Assembly (NCBI GenBank): GCA_030262795.1
Contig: JAJSZO010000191.1
Coordinates: forward strand, 1-5,183
Source: Deltaproteobacteria bacterium
GTDB taxonomy: Bacteria > Desulfobacterota > Desulfobacteria > Desulfobacterales > ETH-SRB1
Direction of reading: 5' to 3'
Length of the DNA stretch: 5,183 bases
Shown here: piece after piece, positions 1-5,183 of the stretch
How positions within the stretch are numbered: the first letter of the stretch is position 1
How the letters are laid out: each line of letters starts with the position of its first letter
Notes under the pieces: generated by a model
The model's database searches: none
Seen by the model: the letters and a program-made list of their open reading frames with translations, nothing else
Told to the model about the DNA's origin: nothing
Translations under genes and position numbers: made by a program

Positions 1-2
1 AA

Positions 3-1238
3 ATGGTTGTACGGGAGTTTGAATTGAGCAGATTTGTTAGACAATTATATTCGGCTGTTTTGTTTACAGTTCTCATTTTAATAGTGGAAGGATGTTTGAT
101 CAGTCAGAGAACACATGAAGAAAAGAGCCGGGTAAGAGCGAGTATAGCTTTTGATGAGTTGAAAGCAGAAGAAGGGGAAAAAAGTACAGCTTATTCCAAT
201 AAGGATAATCAAAGAAAAAATTCAGGCCTGATTGAAGTGGAGAAGAACAAAAGCTTGCACGTTAAGCAGGGGAAAAGACCAGGCTGGATAAACAAAGAAA
301 GTGAACATTATCCTTCTTCAATGTATTTGACCGGGGTAGGATATAGCTCTGACCGTCAGTCAGCAGAAGATAAGGCCCGCTCTGAAATAGCCAAAATATT
401 TTACAGCAATATTCATTCCCGTACCAGTACGTTACAGGAATATTTGAAAACAACATCTGAAAGCAAAGAAAAAGTTACAGAACGGTTCGACATTGAAGAG
501 ATTACCAGGGTATCCACCCGGAAAGTTCTTTCCGGAGTCAGAATAGCCCAGGTTTTTAAGCAGACAAAACCTGATAATGTTTTTTATGCTCTTGCGGTTC
601 TTGATCGGAAGCAATCAGCCATGATACTGAAGTATAAGATTCAGGAGTTGGATATTGAAATCAAGAGGCTTATCCACAATGCGGAAAAAGAAGAAGACAA
701 GCTTTCAAAAATAAAAATACTAAAGGAAGTTATTCAACAATATATACTGAGAGAAGCTTACGATGCAGAATTCAGAATCGTTAACAAATCCGGAAAAGGT
801 ATTTCATCTGATACCGATTTTAATGAGATTAAAAATTGTTTAACAGTTATTCTGCTCAGGGATTTTCTTATTTTTCTTTCAGTCAAAGGCGACAGGGCAG
901 CGGAAATTCATGAGGCTCTGATTGAAGGGCTAAACAAACAGGGGTTTTCTATTTCTGAAAATTTTAACAAAGCAAGCGTTGTAGTCAGGGGTAATGTGGA
1001 AATAAGGCCTGTTGAATTCGGAACACAGGAATGGAAATATGTCAGGTGGAGGGTATATTTTGATTTAATAGATCAGAAAGGAGGAGCTATCTTTGGAAGT
1101 GTCAGCAAAACAGGGAGAGCTGGCCATATTAGCCTGCCTCAGGCTGAGGATCGCGCTGTTCTTAAAGTAAAAAAAATACTTACAGTTGATATTGCTGATG
1201 ATATAAATAGATACATTTTTTCGCAGCAGGTCAAGTAA
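3..1238 (+). CDS. LPP20-domain lipoprotein, large (411 aa)
   Basis: Predicted outer-membrane lipoprotein of unknown exact role. Residues 11-30 are a hydrophobic signal segment after a basic start (R4, R10, R13). It ends in a lipobox-like VEGC with the lipidated Cys at 31; Leu at +2 favours outer-membrane sorting under the Lol rule. A polar, charged linker (about 35-90) leads into an LPP20-like domain (about 92-202), recognised from PGWI, then LTGVGYSS, then an Ala/Arg-rich helix (AEDKARSEIAK). A charged helical stretch (about 203-255) follows, then a C-terminal alpha/beta-looking domain (about 295-400) that I do not recognise. The ATG at 3 sits at the window edge, so its ribosome site cannot be seen. 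A TTG at 24 with GGGAG six bases upstream would give a signal peptide of more usual length (Cys 24), and may be the true start. The next gene follows after 25 nt and carries a related domain, suggesting a co-expressed pair. The family call is fairly safe; function is not known. Confidence 0.8.
   Translation: MVVREFELSRFVRQLYSAVLFTVLILIVEGCLISQRTHEEKSRVRASIAFDELKAEEGEKSTAYSNKDNQRKNSGLIEVEKNKSLHVKQGKRPGWINKESEHYPSSMYLTGVGYSSDRQSAEDKARSEIAKIFYSNIHSRTSTLQEYLKTTSESKEKVTERFDIEEITRVSTRKVLSGVRIAQVFKQTKPDNVFYALAVLDRKQSAMILKYKIQELDIEIKRLIHNAEKEEDKLSKIKILKEVIQQYILREAYDAEFRIVNKSGKGISSDTDFNEIKNCLTVILLRDFLIFLSVKGDRAAEIHEALIEGLNKQGFSISENFNKASVVVRGNVEIRPVEFGTQEWKYVRWRVYFDLIDQKGGAIFGSVSKTGRAGHISLPQAEDRAVLKVKKILTVDIADDINRYIFSQQVK
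13..17 (+). promoter_or_regulatory. possible ribosome binding site for a TTG start at 24
   Basis: GGGAG lies six bases upstream of an in-frame TTG at 24-26. Starting there gives a lipoprotein signal peptide with Cys at position 24, close to the usual length. The ATG at 3 would place the Cys at 31, with an upstream site outside the window. This is suggestive, not decisive. Confidence 0.4.
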
Positions 1239-1252
1239 CAGGGTTCTAAAAA

Positions 1253-1258
1253 GGGAGG
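1253..1258 (+). promoter_or_regulatory. strong ribosome binding site for the 189-aa lipoprotein
   Basis: GGGAGG lies five bases upstream of the ATG at 1264, inside the 25-nt gap after the preceding stop codon. It fixes the start of the second lipoprotein and suggests efficient independent initiation within a shared transcript. Confidence 0.8.
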
Positions 1259-1263
1259 AAACC

Positions 1264-1833
1264 ATGAAAACAAAAAAAATAATTATTGGGTTTGTTGTTC
1301 TTGCTTTGGGCTTATTTATTGTCGCTGGTTGTGCAACAACTCCAACTATGGAAGCAAAAGGACCGGATTGGATATGGAAAGGAAGCGGCGCATTTGAGGA
1401 TGCAGAAATAGGAAAAATCTTTTATGGAGTAGGTATTGCTTCCGGTATCAAGAACAAGGCTCTTGCCCGATCAGCAGCAGACGATCGTGCCAGAGCGGAA
1501 ATAGCTAAAACTCTTGAGATATATGTCGCTGTTTTGTCCAAGGATTACATGGCCTCCACCACAGCCGGTGATATGTCGGATTCTTCAGAAGAACAGCATG
1601 TTGAACAGGCATTGAAAACTTTTGCAAAGACCACACTTCATGGAGCTCTAATTGTAGATAGATGGATGGATCCTAATGATGGAGCTTTCTATTCTCTATG
1701 TAAACTTGATCTTTTTTCTTTTAATGAAGCACTTGATAAAAACAAAGAATTAGACAGCAAGGTTCGCGACTATGTGAGGAATAATTCTGAAAAACTTCAC
1801 AAACAGCTTGAAAGTATGGAACAGAAAGACTGA
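1264..1833 (+). CDS. LPP20-domain lipoprotein, small (189 aa)
   Basis: Predicted outer-membrane lipoprotein. The N-terminus is a textbook type II signal: MKTKK, then a hydrophobic core (6-20) and the lipobox VAGC with Cys at 23. Ala at +2 favours outer-membrane sorting. After a short linker comes an LPP20-like domain (about 33-155): GPDWIW, then FYGVGIASG (53-61), then an Ala/Arg-rich helix with DDRARAEIAK (73-82), then strands ending FYSLCKLDL (142-150). The tail (155-189) is charged and helical. The GVG motif and the RARxEIAK-type helix match those of the upstream protein, so the two genes share this domain, though their lengths and C-termini differ. The start is supported by GGGAGG five bases upstream. 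LPP20 proteins are named after a Helicobacter pylori surface lipoprotein; their biochemical function is generally unknown, and none is assigned here. Confidence 0.87.
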   Translation: MKTKKIIIGFVVLALGLFIVAGCATTPTMEAKGPDWIWKGSGAFEDAEIGKIFYGVGIASGIKNKALARSAADDRARAEIAKTLEIYVAVLSKDYMASTTAGDMSDSSEEQHVEQALKTFAKTTLHGALIVDRWMDPNDGAFYSLCKLDLFSFNEALDKNKELDSKVRDYVRNNSEKLHKQLESMEQKD

Positions 1834-1875
1834 AGTCCTGAGCGTTCACGAAACGTTGAAATACTGGAATGTGGT

Positions 1876-4290
1876 ATGATGAGAAAAAATAGAAAGGCCA
1901 ATAGAGAAAAAGCCTCGGCCAAACATGTCCATCGCCACCTGATGGTTACGTTTGCCGTTTTGCTGCTCATAGTCGGTGGTTTCGGCGTGGTGATGGCGAC
2001 CCAAAATAACAGATTGAACGAATCCGGGCAGCAGGTCATGAATGATGTTTCAGGCAATCCGGAAGAAAGTACATTTGTACAATCCTTTGAAAAAATAACT
2101 GTCGGCGATATCGTAAGGAACTACCGGTACTGGCTTGCTGTCATTGCAGCAGTGATGGCAGCGATGGGAACTGCAACCGCGTATATTTTGCAATTGAATC
2201 GCAGGCTTCAACATACACAGACGGATTTGCAAAACGAATTGACCGAGCGCAAGCAGGCAGAAGAAAAACTCATGGAAACCAACCGGCAGCTCGAAGCGAC
2301 CACCATCAGGGCAAACGAGTGGGCCGTTCAGGCCGAGATGGCAAACTGTGCAAAGAGTGAATTTCTCGCTAACATGAGCCACGAAATCCGTACTCCAATG
2401 AACGGCGTGATTGGCATGACGAGTCTTCTTCTCGGTACTGAATTGAACTCTGAACAACGAGAGTTCACGGAAACCATTCGAAACAGCGGAGATTCGTTAC
2501 TGTCAATAATTAACGATATTCTTGATTATTCTAAAATAGAGGCAGGAAAAGTTGACCTTGAAAATATTGATTTTGATTTGAGAATAGCTTTAGACGAAGT
2601 GACAGATCTCGTTGCTTTGAAAGCTCATGAGAAGGGTCTGGAATACGTAGCCATGGTCAACCCTGAAGTTCCTTCATTTTTATGTGGAGATCCTGGCAGA
2701 TTGCGCCAGATACTGATTAATCTTGTAGGTAACGCAATCAAATTTACAAAAAATGGCGAAGTAACTATTCGGATTTCCCTTGAAAATGAAAATTCAACCC
2801 ATGCCACAATTCGCTTTAGCGTCATTGATACAGGGATAGGCATCTCTCAAGAAGGTATGAACCTGCTCTTTCAGTCATTCTCACAGGTGGATAGTTCTAC
2901 AACTCGCAAGTTTGGCGGAACAGGTTTGGGGCTGACTATTTCAAAACAGCTTGCAAAGCTGATGGGCGGGAAAATGGAAGTGGAAAGTGAGGAGGGCAAA
3001 GGCTCTACATTCTGGTTTACGGCAGTTTTTGAAAAACAGCCTGAGGGCAGGGAGAAAAAAATTATTGTTCCCGGTAATATCAAAAACATACGCATCCTGA
3101 TCGTGGATGATAATGCGACCAATCGGTACGTTTTACGAGAACAGTTGAATTTGTGGGGATGCCGGTATGGTGAGGCATCAAGCGGGATGCAGGCATTAGA
3201 AGAGCTTCGCCTTGCAGTAGATAGTAAAGATCCGTATGAAATAGCAATTCTTGACATGCAGATGCCGGAAATGGATGGGGAAACTTTAGGGCAAAAGATC
3301 AAGCAAGATCCTGATCTGAAAAGCACCATACTGGTTATGATGACCTCATTGGGCCAGCGTGGGGATGCCAGGCAGTTAGAGGAAATCGGTTTTGCTGCAT
3401 ATCTGACCAAACCGGTCAAACAATCACAGCTATATGACTGCCTTGCCACGGTTACCGGTATGCAAAAACAAGTGGCAAAGGAACAGCCTGTGAAAATTGT
3501 TACACGCCATTCCCTCTCCGAGGATCAAAAGCGCAGGGTTCGCATCCTTTTAGCTGAAGATAATATTATCAACCAAAAGGTGGCAACAAGTATTCTCGGC
3601 AAACTTGGATACAGTGCTGATGCTGTTGCAAATGGCAGGGAAACGGTCGCGGCTTTGGCAATGATTCCTTACGATATTGTATTGATGGATTGTCAGATGC
3701 CGGAGATGGACGGTTACGAGGCAACCGGAGAGATTCGTAAACCTGAATCAAAAGTGCTTAATCACAAGGTACCTGTTATCGCCATGACAGCCAATGCCAT
3801 GAAAGGTGATCGTGAAAAATGTCTAAAATCCGGTATGGACGACTACCTCTCAAAACCGGTTAAGCCTCAGGAGCTTTCTGATATGCTTGAAAAGTGGATA
3901 GTAAAACAGAACTCTTCTAAGCAAGAAAAAGCCACAGTCAGTAATATAAACCGGTCGCAAAATATCTTTGACAAGGCCGGTCTTTTTGACCGTCTTATGG
4001 GTGACGAAAAGATGGCTAATGAAATACTTGGCGAGTTTCTAAAAGATGTTCCTCGCAAGCTTATCGCTTTGAAAGAAGCTCTTGAGAATGGTGATGCACC
4101 CTTGGTTCAACTCCACGCTCACACCATCAAGGGTGCATCCGCTAATATGGGCGGAGAAGCCTTGAGCGAAACGGCCTTTGAGATAGAAAAAGCAGGCAGG
4201 GCCGGGGATCTGGAAACCGTGAAGGCATGCATGCCAAGGTTGGAAGCGCAGCTTGACCGGTTGAAAGAAGCAATAAACAGGACGATATAA
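1876..4290 (+). CDS. hybrid sensor histidine kinase, HisKA-HATPase-REC-REC-Hpt
   Basis: Inner-membrane hybrid kinase that should autophosphorylate and pass phosphate through a His-Asp-Asp-His relay. Domains in order: TM1 (about 23-42), a periplasmic segment of only about 43 residues, TM2 (about 86-106), a coiled coil (about 108-158), HisKA with the H-box NMSHEIRTPMN (phospho-His 169), and HATPase with N-box Asn 286, the DTGIGI box (318-323), the F-box LFQSF (331-335) and GGTGLGL (347-353). REC1 (about 404-528) has D411/D412, phospho-Asp 460, T490 and K512. REC2 (about 555-674) has E561/D562, phospho-Asp 605, T638 and K660. The Hpt domain (about 697-800) has AHTIKG with phospho-His 749. Nothing catalytic is missing. 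The architecture resembles BarA/GacS-type kinases but has two receivers and no visible HAMP or PAS domain. The ATG at 1876 is preceded only by a weak GGA, and an ATG at 1879 is equally possible. No output response regulator lies in the window, so the signal and target are unknown. Confidence 0.97.
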   Translation: MMRKNRKANREKASAKHVHRHLMVTFAVLLLIVGGFGVVMATQNNRLNESGQQVMNDVSGNPEESTFVQSFEKITVGDIVRNYRYWLAVIAAVMAAMGTATAYILQLNRRLQHTQTDLQNELTERKQAEEKLMETNRQLEATTIRANEWAVQAEMANCAKSEFLANMSHEIRTPMNGVIGMTSLLLGTELNSEQREFTETIRNSGDSLLSIINDILDYSKIEAGKVDLENIDFDLRIALDEVTDLVALKAHEKGLEYVAMVNPEVPSFLCGDPGRLRQILINLVGNAIKFTKNGEVTIRISLENENSTHATIRFSVIDTGIGISQEGMNLLFQSFSQVDSSTTRKFGGTGLGLTISKQLAKLMGGKMEVESEEGKGSTFWFTAVFEKQPEGREKKIIVPGNIKNIRILIVDDNATNRYVLREQLNLWGCRYGEASSGMQALEELRLAVDSKDPYEIAILDMQMPEMDGETLGQKIKQDPDLKSTILVMMTSLGQRGDARQLEEIGFAAYLTKPVKQSQLYDCLATVTGMQKQVAKEQPVKIVTRHSLSEDQKRRVRILLAEDNIINQKVATSILGKLGYSADAVANGRETVAALAMIPYDIVLMDCQMPEMDGYEATGEIRKPESKVLNHKVPVIAMTANAMKGDREKCLKSGMDDYLSKPVKPQELSDMLEKWIVKQNSSKQEKATVSNINRSQNIFDKAGLFDRLMGDEKMANEILGEFLKDVPRKLIALKEALENGDAPLVQLHAHTIKGASANMGGEALSETAFEIEKAGRAGDLETVKACMPRLEAQLDRLKEAINRTI

Positions 4291-4302
4291 GGTGTATAGA
4301 AA

Positions 4303-4307
4303 AGGGG
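4303..4307 (+). promoter_or_regulatory. ribosome binding site favouring the ATG at 4319
   Basis: AGGGG lies 11 bases upstream of the ATG at 4319, a slightly long but workable spacing. The in-frame GTG at 4292 sits one base after the kinase stop codon and has no well-spaced site upstream. The ATG is therefore the better start for the 70-residue protein. Confidence 0.5.
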
Positions 4308-4318
4308 ATAGACACATA

Positions 4319-4531
4319 ATGGATGCTTTTAAAGATACAATTGTTGTAAATGCCAATGTTGAACTGACTACAAGATCTCTTCTAACCATAGTTGAAAAGG
4401 CCAAACAAGAGGTTGGTCGTGATGAAAAAGGGGTTTATCGGGTTGATACTGCGGACAAGGTCAGTGAAATGATTTCACGTTTTCTTCTGGAAAAAGATTT
4501 TGAGGGTTATGTAAGGAAGGAAAATTTGTAA
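4319..4531 (+). CDS. hypothetical 70-aa protein upstream of a HicB-like gene
   Basis: Small soluble protein of a family I do not recognise. From the ATG at 4319 it has 70 residues and no signal peptide, membrane segment or cysteine. A short start (MDAFKDTIVVNANVEL) is followed by a probable helix (about 17-31, RSLLTIVEKAKQEVG). Next comes a turn with DEKGVYRVDTAD, then a second helix (about 46-59, KVSEMISRFLLEKD) and a basic/acidic tail. A GTG at 4292 would add nine residues but lacks a good ribosome site. The gene starts about 28 nt after the kinase stop and ends 32 nt before the HicB-like gene, so it probably pairs with the latter. That pairing suggests a toxin-antitoxin-like unit or a small regulatory module, but nothing in the residues identifies a nuclease or a DNA-binding fold. 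Coding status rests on the open frame, the ribosome site, the tight spacing and a protein-like composition. Confidence 0.68.
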   Translation: MDAFKDTIVVNANVELTTRSLLTIVEKAKQEVGRDEKGVYRVDTADKVSEMISRFLLEKDFEGYVRKENL

Positions 4532-4552
4532 GGATTTGGACATACCCTTTGT

Positions 4553-4559
4553 GAGGTGA
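4553..4559 (+). promoter_or_regulatory. strong ribosome binding site for the HicB-like gene
   Basis: GAGGTGA ends four bases before the ATG at 4564 and matches the anti-Shine-Dalgarno sequence very well. It fixes the start and is the strongest such site in the window, together with that at 1253. Confidence 0.75.
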
Positions 4560-4563
4560 TAAC

Positions 4564-4788
4564 ATGAAATACAGAGCAGTTATAAAAAAGTCTGATGGAT
4601 GGTGGATTGGCTGGCTTATTGATCTACCCGGAGTAAATGCACAGGAGAAAACAAAAGCAAAACTTGTCGAATCTTTACGAATTGGTGCTGAAGATATGCT
4701 GGACACCGAAGTGCCTTTTGAACTTAGCGCTGAAATGACCATGATTGACATTTCTGATCCTGTTTGGGCAAAACCACCATATCCCTAA
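4564..4788 (+). CDS. HicB-like antitoxin-family protein (74 aa)
   Basis: Small cytoplasmic protein with the partial RNase H-like fold of HicB antitoxins. Strand 1 (YRAVIKKSDG, 3-12) is followed by strand 2 (WWIGWLIDLPGV, 13-24), whose LPGV turn is the family hallmark. A helix, TKAKLVESLRIGAEDML (30-46), corresponds to the usual A..NL.EAL..ALE region. The C-terminal 28 residues show no helix-turn-helix or ribbon-helix-helix, so this is the short form without its own DNA-binding domain. HicB proteins normally neutralise the HicA mRNA interferase from an adjacent gene. No HicA-like gene, with its catalytic His, is visible: upstream is a 70-residue protein of unknown family and downstream is a convergent protease. 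It may be a solitary HicB-like regulator, or its partner may be the upstream protein. The start is fixed by GAGGTGA at 4553. Family assignment is fairly sure; antitoxin activity is not shown. Confidence 0.85.
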   Translation: MKYRAVIKKSDGWWIGWLIDLPGVNAQEKTKAKLVESLRIGAEDMLDTEVPFELSAEMTMIDISDPVWAKPPYP

Positions 4789-4791
4789 CGG

Positions 4792-5183
4792 TCAATGCCC
4801 ATTTTCTACCAGAACCTTAAAGACTTCCCCTTTTGTAGCATCGGGATTCAGCGACAGATAACCAGCAATGATGTTTGCTGTAAATGCAGTGGAAATGGAG
4901 GTTCCTGCATATGTTCCGGGACTTCCATTGTAGCCCACTGGCAATGCGGCAAATCCTGGGGCATACAGCATTACAAAACTTCCATAATTTGAATTCTTCC
5001 AGGCTTTGCCCCCAGGCTCAAGTGCTCCTACCCCAATAACAGATGAATAGGCAGCAGGATAGACAGGTTTTCCTGTTGGTTCATTGCCGGCAGCCGCTAC
5101 AATAATGAGATCTTTTGAATTTGCGTAATCAAGAGTCTTTTCCAGAAAATCGCTTCTGGTTTCCGAACCCCAGCTTAAACTCA
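4792..5183 (-). CDS. subtilisin-like serine protease (S8), C-terminal part only
   Basis: Partial gene: the 5' end lies beyond the right edge, and 129 residues plus the TGA stop (4792-4794) are visible. The reading begins SLSWGSETRSDFLEKTL, the strand before the oxyanion region of subtilases. It continues with LIIVAAAGNEP (visible residues 26-35), where Asn 33 is the oxyanion-hole residue, then YPAAYSSVIGVGAL (41-54). The catalytic serine motif is GTYAGTSISTAF (89-100), with Ser 95 as nucleophile. The catalytic Asp and His, and any signal peptide, would lie outside the window. After the serine, the usual Pro-His of the SMASPH type is replaced by Ala-Phe, as seen in some divergent subtilases. 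The protein stops 34 residues after the serine, so no extra C-terminal domain follows. It converges on the HicB-like gene with three bases between stops, so it is not in that operon. Most such enzymes are secreted, but export cannot be judged here. Confidence 0.93.
   Translation of the reverse strand, partial: SLSWGSETRSDFLEKTLDYANSKDLIIVAAAGNEPTGKPVYPAAYSSVIGVGALEPGGKAWKNSNYGSFVMLYAPGFAALPVGYNGSPGTYAGTSISTAFTANIIAGYLSLNPDATKGEVFKVLVENGH

Noticed and set aside
1843..1857. Small inverted repeat CGTT/AACG between the lipoprotein and the kinase
   Set aside because: A 4-bp stem with a 5-nt loop and no T-tract is expected by chance; no operator family is recognised.
1831..1875. Possible stop-codon readthrough (TGA) fusing the 189-aa lipoprotein to the kinase
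   Set aside because: The shared frame has a one-in-three chance and fifteen open codons are not rare. A lipoprotein fused ahead of a cytoplasmic N-terminus would make no topological sense, and no selenocysteine-type hairpin was seen.
2871..3449. Minus-strand open frame of 192 codons inside the kinase gene
   Set aside because: It is antisense to the HATPase and first receiver, whose motifs are fully conserved in the plus frame. Its Ser/Arg/Pro-rich translation looks like a shadow, not a protein.
3253..3713. Near-repeat of the QMPEMDG-coding stretch in both receiver domains
   Set aside because: This is the conserved phospho-Asp loop of response regulators. The DNA similarity follows from the protein motif and is not a separate repeat element.
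4292..4316. Imperfect hairpin (GTGT ... ACAC) around the ribosome site of the 70-aa gene
   Set aside because: The stem has only four firm pairs and a 16-nt loop, too weak to claim a regulatory RNA structure or terminator.
4795..4992. Plus-strand open frame of 65 codons with several cysteines
   Set aside because: It lies entirely opposite the subtilase coding sequence, which has clear catalytic motifs, and it has no ribosome site. The Cys-rich look comes from antisense reading.

Overview
The window reads like part of a Gram-negative chromosome of fairly low GC. The best guess is a deltaproteobacterium (Desulfobacterota, perhaps Desulfobacterales). This rests on gene style only: LPP20-type outer-membrane lipoproteins, a large hybrid histidine kinase and a HicB-like small protein. 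No rRNA or taxonomic marker gene is present, so the placement is an inference.

Layout. Five genes lie on the plus strand with short gaps of 25, 42, about 28 and 32 nt. (1) At 3-1238 is a 411-residue predicted lipoprotein with an LPP20-like domain, a helical linker and an unrecognised C-terminal domain; its true start may be a TTG at 24. (2) At 1264-1833 is a 189-residue lipoprotein with a second, divergent LPP20-like domain. (3) At 1876-4290 is an 804-residue hybrid sensor histidine kinase with the order TM - short periplasmic segment - TM - coiled coil - HisKA - HATPase - REC - REC - Hpt. All phosphorelay residues are present. (4) At 4319-4531 is a 70-residue protein of unknown family. (5) At 4564-4788 is a 74-residue HicB-like protein. 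A sixth gene lies on the minus strand and converges on gene 5 with only 3 nt between the stop codons. It is the C-terminal 129 residues of a subtilisin-like (S8) protease whose 5' part lies beyond the right edge.

How the genes may work together. Genes 1 and 2 look like an envelope pair that shares a domain, probably anchored in the outer membrane. The kinase can run a complete His-Asp-Asp-His relay, but no response regulator with an output domain is visible, so its target must lie elsewhere. Its periplasmic segment is too short to be a normal sensor domain, and the sequence around TM2 looks like what remains of a kinase that once carried a larger periplasmic binding domain. Genes 4 and 5 form a small two-gene unit that resembles a toxin-antitoxin locus, but no recognisable HicA is present. 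Whether all five plus-strand genes share one transcript cannot be decided from the sequence. No convincing promoter or intrinsic terminator was seen, and no mobile element, CRISPR array, tRNA or rRNA. No intergenic stretch exceeds 50 nt.
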